From Odiellus spinosus (lineage: Eukaryota > Arthropoda > Arachnida > Opiliones > Phalangiidae), in contig OY987233.1 of assembly GCA_963920705.1 (NCBI GenBank), positions 15,673,459 through 15,737,458 on the forward strand: a stretch of DNA of 64,000 nucleotides. The letters run 5' to 3'. Numbering within the stretch: position 1 is the first letter of the stretch; every line of letters begins with the position of its first letter. The notes beneath the pieces were generated by a model that had not been told where the DNA came from, did no database searches, and saw only the letters and a program-made list of their open reading frames with translations. This document shows positions 10,517 through 24,289 of the stretch, in pieces. The position numbers and the translations under genes are program-made.

Positions 10517-10944
10517 TAAAGGGAAACTTGCAACAAAAAATGGAACGTGAATTTATTTTCGGAATTTTTAGACACGTTTTTAGTATTTAAATTAATTTCT
10601 AAAGTTTGGTAAAAATTTGGAAAAAAGTACATGTAAATTCGGACCAATCATTATTTCAGCCTTCAACAGTGCTTGTAATGTCCTAAGATTAAAAGAATAG
10701 GCTGGCGTTGATACCTAAGACCTTGGAAATCAAACGCCGGCCTATTCTTTTATTGTTACGACATTATGACATCACAACGCTGTTGAAGGCTGAAATAATA
10801 TGATTGGCCAGAATTTATATTTAATTTTATTTAAATTTTATCAAACTTTAGACATTAATTTAAACTATAAAAATTGTTTGAAAGTTCTGATTCCGAAAAC
10901 AAATTCAAAAGTTGTTCCATTTTTAGCTCCAAGTTTCCCATTAA
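10517..10944 (+). mobile_element. C-family MITE
   Basis: The ends are TAAAGGGAAACTTGCAAC and, inverted, TTAATGGGAAACTTGGAGC. The middle holds a hairpin with arms AAAAGAATAGGC(T/C)GGCGTT. The same layout recurs at 37640-38016, which defines the family. The family ends resemble those of B and D (TTAAAGGGA). Confidence 0.85.
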
Positions 10945-13054
10945 AACTAGATATTCTGTATTCAAGAAGAGTTTGCATTATGGTAAAACCTAAGGAGGAG
11001 TGTTACAAAATGTTAATCACCGTAGTAAAGAACATAATCTGGAAAAACTAATCTTGATCTAGAAAATCTCACCTAAGATATATATTTTGTGTTTGGAAAA
11101 TATATTACAATTTAGGTAATATTTGGCGTATTGATATCCAATGTTAATCCAGAATAAATAAGAGTGAAAATAGTTTATCCAATCAATTCACGAATTTACG
11201 TATGTTCATTTTAATTAACATTCCCTATCGTGCTAATTAACATTCTTATATCATAAAGCAATTAGAGAAATTAATGTATATTCGTTTGGGTATGTGAGAT
11301 ATTGGGATCACTTAGATCCAAATTTTCCAATTAAATTCTACGTACTACTTTTATCTTTACGAGGTTTAACTCTATGTATTAATCCGCTTAAGGTCATCAT
11401 ATATTGCTAACATAAGCCGTGATTAAATGTAATTAAATATATTTAAATACATTTTAATAAATAAAACAAAATTTAAATAAATAAAAATTAAAAGCAAAAA
11501 TACGATTTTGACCACTCATATTTTTTCTTTTCAATTTCACGGAAGACTTAATTTGAAACTAAAGTTAGGGTTAGTACAGAGTCAATATTCACTTGAGCTA
11601 AGAATTGAAATCCATTCCTTTCCCAAATTTAAAGGGAAGATAAAATTATTCTTTACACACTCAGTTCAATCCTCGAATTCAATTCGAAAAATTGCAGGGA
11701 AACTTAATTTTGAAAGCTCCAATTGAACCGCAAACATCTTTCAAAGACCAATTAGCGCCCGGGTCAGTTTGAATAATGTCCAAACTATTAAACCTATTAT
11801 AACTAGTCGCAATATTGTAGGGTTAAATATAATTAGATATATAGGTAAATAAAAATTAATGGTTTTCAATTTGTTGTTAGGTACATATTCTTGACCAATA
11901 TTTAATTTTGAATTCCTTCTTTATCTTCCCTTTATAACTCCCACTTAGAAATTCTTGGCCATTTCCACAAGTGAAACAAGCACTTGTACATTACTAATTC
12001 AAGAGGCAAACTTCATATACATTCCTTATTCTTAAATCAGTTTTTAAAACTATTTTTATCTCATATTAGGCTTAACATTGCGTAATACTCCACCTGGGCT
12101 TTACTACGCAATTCATCGTATCATTGTTTCTCGAGTAACAAAAGCGCAGTTTGCTTTTCAAAAACCCCAAAGTCACTCGAGCGAAAGTCTGCAATCCTTA
12201 ATCAAAAGTCAAATTACTAGACGATACCATTGTGTTTAATGAATTTAAACTAGACTTGTTACGTTAAGAACGGTATAAGAAAGGGTTAAAGATAAAGATA
12301 AATAAAATTCAATCACTCTTCGCTTCGTATACGTTAGTTCTATTGTTTTAAACAAAGAAAAAACCCCGAACTTCTCTAAGCCTAGTTTTCGGACACTAGA
12401 ATCCATTGTGGCGGGAAACAAAAAAAAAAAAAAAAAGGCGGGAAATAAGCGCGAGCTACGTCCTCTCAAATATTCGCGCTCTTTTTGTAACACAACTCTC
12501 TCTTTCTTACGAGGTTTAAACATTGTGTATAACTCCACCTAGTTTCAACTTTATTACAAATATCTCCCGAATACAATATAGTATATAAGAAGTCAGTATA
12601 ACTTTAGAGTTTTGTTAAAACGGGGGAATAGGTTTACAATATAGTTTCTTTAGTATCAGGTTAGTTTTATTTTTGTATATGTATAGTTAGAAAAGCTCGA
12701 GGTCTTTCGCTCGCGTGGAATGACGTAAGAACCAGTCAGTGTAACACTATCCTTCTAAAGACTTCCGAGTTCTAAGTCAAGTTAAGTTTACAGCGCTTGC
12801 GAAACTAGCTAGGCCTAGTTTTCTTCATGGTATGGTAAAAATAGAGATGTAAGGGAAATTATAGTTTTGTACGTATTGTAAACTGAAACTGATTTTTCAC
12901 AATGTAGAAGTCGAATTTTTTTTAAAAAACAATTTTTGCTACCACAAAAATCCGTATTACAAAAATAAGGGGTCAGTGCTAAATAAAATTAGGTGATAAG
13001 TTAGTAATTTATAAAAACACAAAATTATCGTCAAATTAAAATAATAACATGATG
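10945..13054. other. No gene recognised
   Basis: 2.1 kb of AT-rich DNA. Ends like those of the D family (AAGGGAAGATAAAA near 11631, TTATCTTCCCTTTATAA near 11920) suggest a decayed element of roughly 300 bp. A GGCGGGAAA word lies near 12437. No exon is supported. Confidence 0.5.
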
Positions 13055-13572
13055 ACTTGTACTCCAAAATGTAAATTGAGTAACATTTTCGGAAAGATCG
13101 CTAAAAATCGAATCAAAATATAGAAATAAATACAGGAAATGTAAAAAATATATATTTTACAATCGCCATTTTAGAAATTTTGAAAATAAAAATTCCCCGC
13201 CATACTACGTCATGACTATGGTCACGTGATTTCGCTATTGTAGAGCCTACAGTTGACCCTCGCGTGTTCTGGCACCAGTGATAAGGTCATCTTCGCGCGG
13301 TCTCTTTCGTAAAAGTACTTAATCCAGAAAGTCAACTATCTTTCGTATGAAAATTACCTTTTAATTACGTTCCAGAAATAAACTACGTCATTTATTGGGA
13401 AAAAAAATTCCTATATATTTTTAACATTTTCATTTTGAAGTTTATTTAGAACGTTTCAACCCACAGGTATAAAATTTAGAATATGTCGTTTTAATATTTT
13501 GATAAAACTAAAAATATAATCCATATGGATTCGAAAAAAAAAAAAAAAAAATGCTGACAGCTTCACTTTAAA
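13055..13572 (+). mobile_element. A-family MITE copy (left TIR lost)
   Basis: The copy starts at the family left flank (ACTCCAAAATG, ACATTTTCGGAAAGATCG), includes the full core with ATACTACGTCATGACTATGG, and ends CTGACAGCTTCACTTTAAA. Confidence 0.85.
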
Positions 13573-13951
13573 TTTGAACTTACGTGGTTTTAGCGCTAAA
13601 AAACTAGGGGTATATTCCTAAGCGATTTTGGGGACATTTAGAAAGTTCAGCCTCCAGCGAGAGAGAGTAAACCACTTCAATTGGGTTGGGTAGATAGACG
13701 TCATATACACTACCACAACATAACTTGACACTAAAAACAAATATAATTCCCCGATCTACCAGCTTTTGACAATGGTCTAAAGTTACCATGGTATTAAGAT
13801 GCCACTTCTATTTTATTTCTACGAATTGGTGAAGTAGTGTGGGCTGTAAGACCTTTCAAGAAATAATACTATAATAATCTTCTACAGGGTTATGGTTAGA
13901 GCCTCCCAAAAAAAAGGTTCGTATTAGGTAGAGCCACAATAACTAAGGCTT
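13573..13951. other. No gene recognised
   Basis: Unique spacer. The 61-codon minus-strand frame at 13604-13789 has no recognisable feature. Confidence 0.5.
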
Positions 13952-14010
13952 TTAAAGGGAGAATGCAATTACAAGCTAGAAATAAATTGTTTAAATATTT
14001 AAGAGACTCA
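13952..14010 (+). mobile_element. B-family left-end fragment
   Basis: TTAAAGGGAGAATGCAATTA is followed by the family word CTAGAAATAAATT. The rest is missing and an E copy follows almost directly, so this may be another B copy disrupted by E. Confidence 0.7.
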
Positions 14011-14012
14011 AC

Positions 14013-14303
14013 AGCTGCGTTCATACTAGGCTTTGGAATCGATTTAGACCGTTTCGTAAAGTTTTGCTACAGTCGCGTGAAAAGGAAAGAGTCTTTTCTC
14101 GTATCGATTTTATTCGATTTCTCGAAACTGCTTCGGGAATCAGTTTCGTACAGCTTCGGTTTCAACAACCGATAGATGAAGCTACAATAAATCGATTTAT
14201 AAAGATAATGCGTGAACACGTGACGCTTAAAACGATTCCTGGCGATTTGAATATCGGTTTGACTTTACCGTTTCTTATCAATTAAGAAATGATAGTGTGA
14301 CCG
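14013..14303 (+). mobile_element. E-family MITE
   Basis: The copy opens AGCTGCGTTCATACTAGGC and ends near GATAGTGTGACC. It contains the family blocks GAATCGATTTA, TCTCGTATCGATTTTATTCG and GATTCCTGGCGATTTGAATA. Two overlapping open frames here (70 and 73 codons) are products of the element, not genes. Confidence 0.9.
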
Positions 14304-14859
14304 ATTTCTTAGTGAAAAAAATGAATGTTTATTTACTCTCGTGATTTCCCTTTTAAACCTCTTAAAGGTTCGCTAGTATGAAACATAATTATGCATAAAT
14401 TGTCAAAACTGAAAAAAAAAAAAAAAGTTTCCGTATGTTATAAATATAAAAACAAAATTATAATAAATTAAAAACTTCTCAGAGCCTATGGAGAAAGTTT
14501 GACTGTAGGAGAGTACAGTTTTAAGGTATTATTATACGCCCTTAGAAGTGTTTTAACTGCAGCACTTCAAAGTTCAAGGAAAATATTGTTTGTAAGGGTT
14601 ACTTAATATTTATGTAAGCGTATTTTTCTAATAATTTATGCAGATATTAAGTCTGAAATTATCAATAAAGCTGCCCAAAAAAAGCCTGCATTAATTTTTT
14701 ATGATTTTTAAAGTCTTTTATTTTAGGCCTAAATTCTTATTTGAAATCATTTCCCGAGAAAGGCGCGTGATTTTCCCCCAAAAAAATGTATCGCGTTTTT
14801 TCCCGCGAAAATTTGGCGCGTAATTTTTCCACGTATTTAATTTAAAAAGCGCTGGTTTC
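14304..14859. other. No gene recognised
   Basis: AT-rich spacer. TTTCCCGCG and TTTGGCGCG words cluster at 14790-14825. Confidence 0.5.
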
Positions 14860-15075
14860 ATTGAAGGAGCTGGTTTTATTTTTCGCATTGGCTGAGGACT
14901 GTTTAACGCCGAGATTTCAAACTTCCCATGGCTACTAGTTAAGACTACTTTCAGGGTAAGTTAAACAATAATTTCTAGCTCAATATTTTTTTTGGTTACT
15001 TGTGGATTAGGCCTATTCTGACGATAAGGAAGCGAAAGAAAATCCTTTTTGTCGGGCTGCATTCTCTCTTTGCGA
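14860..15075 (+). mobile_element. Diverged B-family fragment
   Basis: It holds a weak copy of the fold-back core (CTTTCAGGGTAAGTT, GTGGATTAGGCCTATT, ACGATAAGGAAGCG) and a degenerate right end GGGCTGCATTCTCTCTTT. Confidence 0.6.
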
Positions 15076-16542
15076 TTTTTTTCATATGAGAAGCTTCAAA
15101 AATCAGTAACTTTCTTATTTACGAAATTGGTCATATTTTGAAGCTTTTTGTAAGCTGTATTCCACCCGTATAAATCTAAAACTCGAAATATTTTAACAAA
15201 ATCCTGTCCTTAAACCTTTAACCCTTCTGACGTTTGTTTTCCCGTTTTTAACGTGACATTTAACCGGATATCCGAAATTTGATATCAAGAACTAGAGAAG
15301 AAGGCTCAGATGATGCCTGGTTGGCATTTGTAAGCAAGCGAGCAAGCCTTTTTTTTTACGGGGCTGGATGACGTTTTTACCGCTTCCGGTTAGCTGAGCA
15401 TGATGGATAGCCAAGGCTTAGTAACTTTTTTTTCTTATTCTGACGGTGTTAGGTTCAGGTCTCTATCCATAACTAGTATTCGTTACGAATTTTCAATACG
15501 TACAAAGCTACTAGCTATCTTTTTATCTCATTGATTAGTTGTAGTTACAGTAAGAGATGATGAAATGGGAAGGGTTAGCTTTGTAGGTATTGAACACTCG
15601 AACTGATATTGACTACATACTCAGCTACAACTTTGGAATGGTTCTAAATTTAAAGAGACAAACATGGTTTACTATCGGAATAATGGTTAGTTTCAAGATT
15701 GTAATTAACTTGTATATCACTTAATTTATGGAATAATATTAGGCTTAGCAAAAGATACGTTGCACTGGAATAACTGCATTAAATTTACTCACTGCAGTTC
15801 GTCAGAAAACACGCAATGTAGCCGTAACTGGGGCAGATTAATTAATGCATAATGTTAAACCTATAGAATAAAAGTAGTTCTACTAATATTTATAGTGTAT
15901 GAGTAAGCCTCGGCTTTGATCATTGTGTAAACTCTTCTTGAACAAAAATATGTAGAATAATAATGTCTGTTACATATACTGTTTTAAAGTGAGGTTGAAA
16001 TGTTTTTTTAACAGATTCGTTAAATTTCCTTACCAAATTAGTATCTAACCCGAATTTGATCAAAGGTATTTTTGTATATTACATCAAATTAACCTAATCC
16101 CAACGTAAAACAAACGGCGAAATATAATCCACACATGCTAATATTATCGAGTTACGTTTTCTGTCAAACCGACAACTTAACTTGAAAAGGAATTAACATA
16201 GTAAAAACCAGTTTTCTACGGGAAAACGTTGTCAAGTTATCTTGTCACATTTTTTTTTTTTTGAGGAACGTAAGACAAGCTTAAATGTCCATGAATAAAA
16301 GATTATGACGGAGAAAATAATACATTTAAGATACAGACTGACACTAACGTGTCAAAAAAACTAAAAACAGGTCTTATTACAGCTTTATGAATTTCATTGA
16401 CGTTGCTATTTTATTATATTCTGCTTAAAGAATGGTAACTTAATAATATCAGTATGTATGAAATATTTTTAAAGGGAGAATGAAGTGAAAAATGACTAAA
16501 TATTTAACAAGTATTTAGTTTTAAAAGATTTCGAAAAATCGA
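15076..16542. other. No gene recognised
   Basis: 1.5 kb of AT-rich unique sequence with scattered CCAAGGCTTA and TTAGGCTTA words. A D-like end (TTAAAGGGAGAATGAAGTG) sits near 16471. Confidence 0.5.
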
Positions 16543-16871
16543 GTAAACAACGCCCCGTACCTTAATACTATCAGCAAAGGTCCGGGTAAATGTAGCAGCA
16601 GATTCTGATTCAAGACACTCTAGCGGCCATAGTCGGTATAAATAGTGAAATCGGAAGCACCACTTTTTGGAGAAATTTTTGAGTTGGGAGAGAAAACAAT
16701 ATAGCCAAGCGCGGCCCGCCTAAATTCCGTCCCTCTCTCCTTACTCAAAATATCGAGGAAGAGTCTAAATCATCGAGGCAGACAGGGGTGATGACTTTTT
16801 TGGCTATTTTTAAGTGATGGGCTATGACGTAAAACTGAACTCATAGTATTAAACTTCGGTGCGTTGTTTAC
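16543..16871 (+). mobile_element. F-family MITE
   Basis: The left end is GTAAACAACGCCCCGTACC and the inverted right end GTAAACAACGCACCGAAG. The subterminal TTAATACTATCAG / TTTAATACTATGAG also pairs. The interior is GC-richer than the surroundings (GCGCGGCCCGCCTAAATTCC, CGAGGCAGACAGGGGTGATG). Related copies lie at 45793-46020 and 58204-58816. Confidence 0.85.
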
Positions 16872-18068
16872 TTTTATGGAATAAAGTGATAGACTTTTGG
16901 TATTATAATGTAATTGTTACTTATGATAATAAAAATGCATTTTATGACAAGCCTAAAAAATATTTAAAAAAAAAAGATCTCATTTCGAAAATAAAATAAA
17001 ATTCACTTTTACAAATTTCCCTTGAGGATTTTAACGACACGTTCAAAATTTTCATAAAATGAAATGAAATATTCATAGTTTAGATTCCTCGAAAGGTTAA
17101 AGTTTATACAATTATAACGCGTCAAAAGAAATCAAAACCTTTCACGAAGGCGAGAGTGCAAAAATTCCCTTATTTCGCGATTCTCAGAATAGAAAAGCAA
17201 ACGGTTACTTTTGTGACGTCACTAAGTCTTATTCTAAATTTAGAACTCGCTTTCATCGATATATTCTTTCGTCAACTTGCCATCAAAACCAGACACAAAG
17301 AAAAGGGTTATAAAAAGATTACCCAAGCCTTTGATAACGCTTCCAAGTTAGATTGGAATAAAATATTGTCAAAAACTGTTCAAGTTTCAATACGTGAGAA
17401 GATTATCTATAATAAAAATTTCCATATCCAGTTGGCAGTAAGTGTAAAGCTAGAATAACCTTAAAATATATCATTTATTGAATTAAGGATAGGGGGAGAT
17501 CTAGTATCGCACTCGCTGTCAGATCAATTGTAGAAATATAGCAAGTACAAAGCCATGAGATTTAAACTAGTTAAACCTTTATACGAAGTGCAATCTAAGG
17601 CTGGTTGTCAAAGTATAGACGTCAGAAAATCCGCTGATTCTGATTTGCATAAACCGCATAAGGACTAAAGTTTTCTCTATTCAATATTTTTGGATTTCTT
17701 TTTTTTTAGCTGGGGGGAAGATGAATATTTTTAAAATTGAAAGAGTTTGAGACTCAGAGACATTGAACTGCGTATCTATACAAGATTGCAGCCTTAGAAA
17801 GGGTGCAAATTAATAGAAAGAAACTGAATTATATAATATTAGAAGAGGTAGTTTTTAAAAATGAAATAATAAAATTTATTCAAAATGAGATTTTCTTGGG
17901 TTTTTCAAAATAGGCTTAAAAATATAATTTTGCTGACAGTTCAGCTGTTTTAAGAATTACTATACGAATCAGGATGTTGTAGACAAATGTGTTCTAGCTT
18001 AAATTTAATTATCTAAATTATATTATCTAAATTATGTAAATATAGAATCGCGAGCGATTAAATTTTAC
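16872..18068. other. No gene recognised
   Basis: Unique AT-rich DNA. The 100-codon frame at 17156-17458 has no domain I recognise and no splice context. I treat it as chance. Confidence 0.45.
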
Positions 18069-18391
18069 TTAAAGTGAGGCTGTAGTTGACTTCCTGGATT
18101 AAGTACTTTTACAAAAAACACCGCGCGAAAGTGACCTTATCAATGATGCCAAAACGCGCGGGAATCAACTGTAGGCTCTACAATAGCGAAATCACGCGAC
18201 CATATTGATGACGTAGTATTACGGGAAATGTTTTTATTAAATATTTTCGAAAATGTCGATTATAAAATATGTATTTTTACTGTCGCGGTGATTTTTGTTC
18301 TATGGCATATGTATTTATATTTTGAATCATTTTTAAAAATCTTTCCGAAAAGGCTACTCAGTTTTCATTTGGAGTGATAGCCTCACTTTAA
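18069..18391 (-). mobile_element. A-family MITE copy (internally deleted)
   Basis: TIRs TTAAAGTGAGGCTGTAG and GTGATAGCCTCACTTTAA are both present. The core is in reverse orientation (CTGGATTAAGTACTTTTAC, GATGACGTAGTATTACGGG). Confidence 0.9.
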
Positions 18392-21300
18392 TTTATGCCA
18401 CGTAAATTTTCTATTTGTAAAATAGCTATGCTAGTTTTTAAAATAATAATGGTCAGAAAAATAAGTAAAATAAAATACTCGAATTTCTTGGATTTTGTAG
18501 AAAATCTAGCAAGGGGAAAATCTCTCTAAAACCTTCGTGAAAATGTAAACAAGGTTGTAAAATCCCTTCTTTCTCCAATATCAATACTTGATTTATGACA
18601 TAAGGGCTTTAGACCCGGGCGGCCAAGCCAGGAAAAAAATAGTCAACAAAAAAAAAAAATTGGATAGCAAAAACCTATATAACAAAAAAAAAAAACAAAT
18701 CCTATTTCTCAAAATGCACCCAGAGAAGGAAAAAATGAACTCCCTAGAAATCTAAGAAAGGTGAGCTTCAATTTTATCCTCAATAGAATATGGACCATAA
18801 ATTTTGCACCTCTGTATACCATAGGATATCTCGATGCAAAGAAAATTGAAAAATGGGTTACCATTCCGAATTTATCTGGGCCCTTTTTTTTTTTTTTTCA
18901 ACGCGATGGTAAAGTAGTACTTTTCGTAATCTCGGAGTGTGTGTTTTGGGTTCATTTCGTCTAACATTTTTCAAGACGTCACGTGATTTAAGGCGCGTGT
19001 TCGACCAAGATTTTTACACAATTGGAATATGAAATATTGGTCAAGAAAATTCATTTATGCGCCCCATAATGTTTGAAATATTTAATTCTATTGAGGGCGT
19101 TTTTAGGCCTAACCAAATTTAAGTAACGCCTGTGAATGTGTCTCATCCTGCGCGCACCAAAGCTCAGGGCAAACCTTCCATACAGGCGAGAACTGAGTGA
19201 TATGGGTTACAACTACTTCCGTAAAATATTTGTACACCTTTAAGGGAATTGATTACAGCCTTTGCCATAAGTAAATCATACTTCAAGTTCTTAAGAAAAC
19301 ATTCTGCGGGTGACAATGAAGCGAGTTCGATTTTCTCAGTCCATGGTTTCTCCCTAAATATTCCGATATTTGTACAGAAAGGCGGCCAGGCCCAGTATAT
19401 TCTTTCTAGAGTAAATCAGACTCGAAATCGCGACGGCCGGGCAAGACACAATCCTTCGTTTCGCGAGAGAGAGGGGAGAGTCGTTTTCCGTCGATACATT
19501 TTCACCACCGTAAACGTCTAAACAGTTCGGTGCGATATTAGCACCGCCTACTTAGTTCCAATCTCAACCGCTAGAGAGGGCAATTCCGAATTTCAGAACC
19601 ACATACCAATCATAACAGGCTTTGTTGGAAACTTGAAGCATGATTTATCTGTGCCTTAACTAATACCTAATACGTACTTAGTTACGCAATTAATTTAGTA
19701 CAGTCAAAGATACAGTTATATACACCGTATCAGCAGTTCTGTAATTTTAATTTGTCTCCAGTTGAAATATTCTACCAATAATTCATTATTTCATCCCTAA
19801 TTCTAACTTTAAACTAATTTCTAGGATTTTATTTGATCTTGGTGCTTATAAAAGATTCGAAAAATCACTTTTCAAGTACAAAGAAAATAAGGTTATTAGA
19901 TTTTTCCTGAAAAAAACATCCACAACAAAAAAAAAACTTTTTTATGAAATTTTCTTCTAAGATTTGTGGAGGTAGATATCGGTAAAAGAGACAAATTATT
20001 TCGACCAAAATAGATTCGACTAACTTCTGTAATACCATCAAAGGCGAATCCCTCCCCACAATCTAGACCAAAAAAGTTTGCAAATCTACATTTATGTCAT
20101 AAAAGAGAAAATTCCCTAGGAGTCCATTTTCTCGCACGGGAAATAAAGCAGATGCTAAGACATCCCATAGAAGACGTTAATCTACCAACAAGGGAGAAAT
20201 CCACTTATTTATATCGCCGCCTCTAGAAACAAGAAGTAGCGTTGATGATAAAACCTTAATGTAATATTAAAAATTTTACACCAATATACGTTGACTCGTT
20301 TTGGGCTTTGTCAAATTAATCTAGCTCCAAGCTTTCGAAATTAAGTTCTAGAACTTGTGGTGCGGCGACACCTTGTTCAAATGTTGCTAATTACGTCACG
20401 AAATCACGAGGCGTTAAGGTTATACATGGCAGTTGTTTCCGTTTACATAAAACGCTAAGGGCCAGACGGCTTAGAAGTCACTCGGAAGAGACCCAACCTC
20501 GACAGCTGACACGGATATAGAAAAAATAAGCTTAAGAAATGCTAGGTGCTCGCGAGCGCTATGAGCTTTATAAGCTATGACGTAGGTGATGACGTCGACA
20601 GCAACATTCCCTAACTAAGATCCTCCTCTTTTATGATAGAAACTATTTAGTTAAAAATGGTTCAAATTGGAAACTCCAAACAGAATTCGACCAAAAAACC
20701 AAATTAAATAACCCAAATTCTCCAATTTCGTGGAACAAAATTGAAAATGCCTCTTGGTCCACTCTTTTGTTGAATTCAAGAGGTCTATTTGCTAGAATTC
20801 TGTAGGAATTTTACAATTATATATTTAATACGATGTTTATGGGAGAATATTGAAAAGAAAAATCCACTTCACAGCTTCGATATTTTCCAACTTATTGTGA
20901 TTAAACTAGCAAGTTTGGCGCGAATATATTTGACAAGAATTGAATCAAGTCAGCCTACTTTAAAATATGAAAACATTTACATTTTTAAATCATTTTTGTA
21001 ACTATCTATTAAAAAAATTAATGGACAGACATATCTTTATGCTCAGATATTTCATAAGCTACCCTAAAACTTTCAATCCCACAAACGAGTCCACATCAGT
21101 AACAATAGAAGTTAGAGCAAAAAGCAAAAACGACATCAGACACATTCCGTACCGCTTATATTACATATGATTAGAGATTGCAGGTATGAAAGTATATTAC
21201 AAGTTAGTCAGTACCACTTGACAGTGCTAAAAACGATATAATTGAATAACACCTATCCTTTCTCTTAGTGTCAGGTACGGTTGACCATTACCAACTTACA

Positions 21301-23280
21301 AAAACACGCGGCCATTTCATCTTGGCATAAGTAACGTAATAAATATATAAGTTCGAAACTTTCCATAGTTTCAATTAGTGAATTACAAGGTAATTTATCG
21401 GTATTCACATAATTACTTGTAATTATACATTTCTGATGTTTTAAATGCGGAATTGGGTTTTTTAAAGTCTTCAAAATTATTATTTCTGACTTAAACAACA
21501 ACTACACTCGTGAAAAATACAATTGGCTAACTTATTCAGCCCACCCACTTAAAATTACTTATGGTATAGCATTACATTTACTTTCCTACTATATATAAAG
21601 ATTTGCTTCCCAGCTAAGTTGTATGACAGACTCTTATTACAATTACTAAGAGAAGTGTCTCACTTTCCCCATATTATCTCCTTTTGATATCATTTTCTAT
21701 GAAATTATGATTTTGCAAATTCTGATTGGTTCATGCGATTCGGCCTTCAGACAGAATTGGATCTCAAAGATTAATATATCAAAAATTAAATTATTCTCGT
21801 GAGAAAACAAACTACAAATTGGGAAACTTGCCTTAGGTCTAAAATATTGACTTCGTTGGAATCGAGTCTGCTATATAATAGATTATTCGTAACACTTTTT
21901 GAATTAGGCTTAAAGTTGGCGAGAAAACATTTTTTCGCGAGACTGCTAAGCCTAAATAAATAAAACTACAGGTATAATAATATATTTATTACGGGTAAAG
22001 AATAAGCCAAGGCTTAAAGTCCGTATACACGAAACGGTATCTTTTCCTAAGCCTAATTTGAAACATTATCCTTAATTGCAGACGATTAAGAGTTAAAACT
22101 AAAAATAGTTATTATTCTAGATGATTTAATAACCAAGGCTTAATGAAATTTATTAGATTTATTAGCTTCATAAAATAATAACGAATAGGGCGAGTCAGTG
22201 TAAATTTCGACAAGGGTATTTGAACTCATAAAAAAAATGTGGTACGCTAATAAGAGTTACCTGAAAGGCTAAAGTTCAGCACTATTTAAATCACTCCTTA
22301 TTGGCTGAATCTCGCGCCTTTTTAGCAGACGATATTATTATCTTTTATAAATCGCCCAAACTTATCCTTGTTAATACTGAAAAGGCCTTTGACATTTTCA
22401 ACAAATTTTACGATACTAATATTTTTTTCTGTTCGAAATTAAATTTGACGCACTACTTTTATTTCCTATGTGTTCTATAATAGCATTATATATTAAACCG
22501 CTCCTTATCTTACGACGTAGCTAAGCCTAGTTCCTTAAATTGTATTTATGATGTTTATTAGGCCTTGGCATACTTGAAGACTAAAGAGGATTATCGATTC
22601 TTTTTCTTAAAAACAATAAAACTTTCCCGCCCCCCTTTTTTGTTATTTAAAACCTTTTTTTTTTTTTCAAATCAAATAAAACCCCAGTTACGTAATGCAA
22701 GTTCCTAGCCCTAAACCAACCAAGGCTTAACTGGAATTCTGATTTTTAGCCATAACAAATATCATGAACCGCAGAAGTTATCGAGGATTGAAAGAAAATA
22801 GATGAAGATTACATTTCGTACACAAACCAAGGCTTAACTCCCGAAAGCTATTGATAAGAATGAGAATCATAACGTAGCCAAGGCTTAACGAAAACTCAAT
22901 TTTGTAACCAAGGCATAAGCTATTTATTCTATTAAGCCTTGGTGCTTGAACACTTTGATATAGTATGGGCTGGCAGAGAGATGTTATAAAAGAAGATAAA
23001 GGTTTTTCGATTATTGGACAAACAAAATAATCGATTAACCGATTCAGATCATCAACTACGGAAAAGTACTGAAGAACGTGGGAGTTAGAAACACGCGCAA
23101 AATTCAATACGAAAAGAAAAAATATATATTTTCTGGGTTTTTATTTAAGTTGAGTTTGCAATAAGGAACAAAGTTTCGCAGATAGAAATCAAATTTGTAC
23201 ATTTTTTTATCAAAATATTTAATTTTCTATAGGTATGTCTGTCTGTCTGTCCGTGGGGAACGCTAAAATGTACACTGATT
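18392..23280. other. 4.9 kb without a recognisable gene
   Basis: Mostly unique AT-rich DNA. Two patches are richer in CpG: 19330-19560, with a 90-codon plus-strand frame at 19249-19521, and 20330-20640, with GCTCGCGAGCGC. Neither gives a recognisable protein. CCAAGGCTTAA words cluster at 22000-22930. Confidence 0.5.
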
Positions 23281-23940
23281 ACCAAATTTAATATCTGCCC
23301 ATTATGAGTTGTAATTAAAATTAAATCTGTCCACTATGAATTGTAACAAAAATTAAATCTGTCCACTATGAATTGTAACAAAACATAAATCTGCCCATTC
23401 CAAGATGTAATTTAATATCTGTCCATTCTCCAAGATGTAATTTAATATCTGTCCATTCTCCAAGACGTAATTTAATATCTGTCCATTCTCCAAGACGTAA
23501 TTTAATATCTGTCCATTCTCCAAGACGTAATTTAATATCTGTCCATTCTCCAAGACGTAATTTAATATCTGTCCATTCTCCAAGACGTAATTTAATATCT
23601 GTCCATTCTCCAAGACGTAATTTAATATCTGTCCATTCTCCAAGACGTAATTTAATATCTGTCCATTCTCCAAGACGTAATTTAACATCTGCCCATTCTC
23701 TAAGACGTAATTTAGTACCCGCCCATTCCCAGATGTAATTTAATATCCGTCCACTCAAGATGTAATTTAATATCTGTCCATTCTCCAAGACGTAATTTAA
23801 TATCTGACCATTCCAAAAGTAATTAAATATCTTTCCATTCCAAGACGTCATTTAATATCTGTCAATTTCTAGACTTAATTTAATATCTGCTCATTCTACG
23901 TAATAATAAAAATTATATCTCTTCATTCCAAGATGAAATT
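23281..23940 (+). repeat. 30-bp minisatellite
   Basis: The unit is 30 bp, containing CCAAGACGTAATTTAATATC and TGTCCATTCT. About ten copies in the centre (23405-23700) are nearly perfect and both flanks decay. Because 30 is a multiple of three, two minus-strand frames stay open across it. They are not genes. Confidence 0.97.
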
Positions 23941-24289
23941 TAAAAAGTCGATTAAACTTAATTATTCAAATGGAATTTTTAAATAGAGCAAATAGAAAAT
24001 AATTATAAAACTTATTATTCATCCATCTTCCCTTTAAGTTAAGACTTCTACAAGACTTAGTTTTATCCAAGCCAGGTAAGGTATATACTAAGGCCTAAGG
24101 GTTAAGAAGCTATAGAGATTACGGTAAAAATCCGAGTTCCTGATTAAGTTGATGAATCGGTAAGCAGGTACACTTTTCTGGGTCATTTCGTATTTGCAGC
24201 GTATACAACCTTAAGCCTCCTTTAATCTAAGGTTTGCTTGCAAAGATATAAAGAGAGCGGTCTAGAATTGAATGTACTGCAAATTTGAA
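23941..24289. other. No gene recognised
   Basis: Unique AT-rich spacer between two tandem arrays. Confidence 0.5.

Noticed and set aside
14064..14285. 73-codon frame
   Set aside because: It lies wholly within an E-family MITE, and other E copies break it.
17156..17458. 100-codon frame
   Set aside because: No domain, no splice sites, no composition shift. It is expected by chance in 64 kb on six frames.
23353..23851. Two overlapping minus-strand frames of 111 and 161 codons
   Set aside because: Both are translations of the 30-bp minisatellite and show only its repeat.
23281..23940. CRISPR-like array of 30-bp repeats
   Set aside because: Repeats are contiguous with no unique spacers, and the context is a spliced animal genome.
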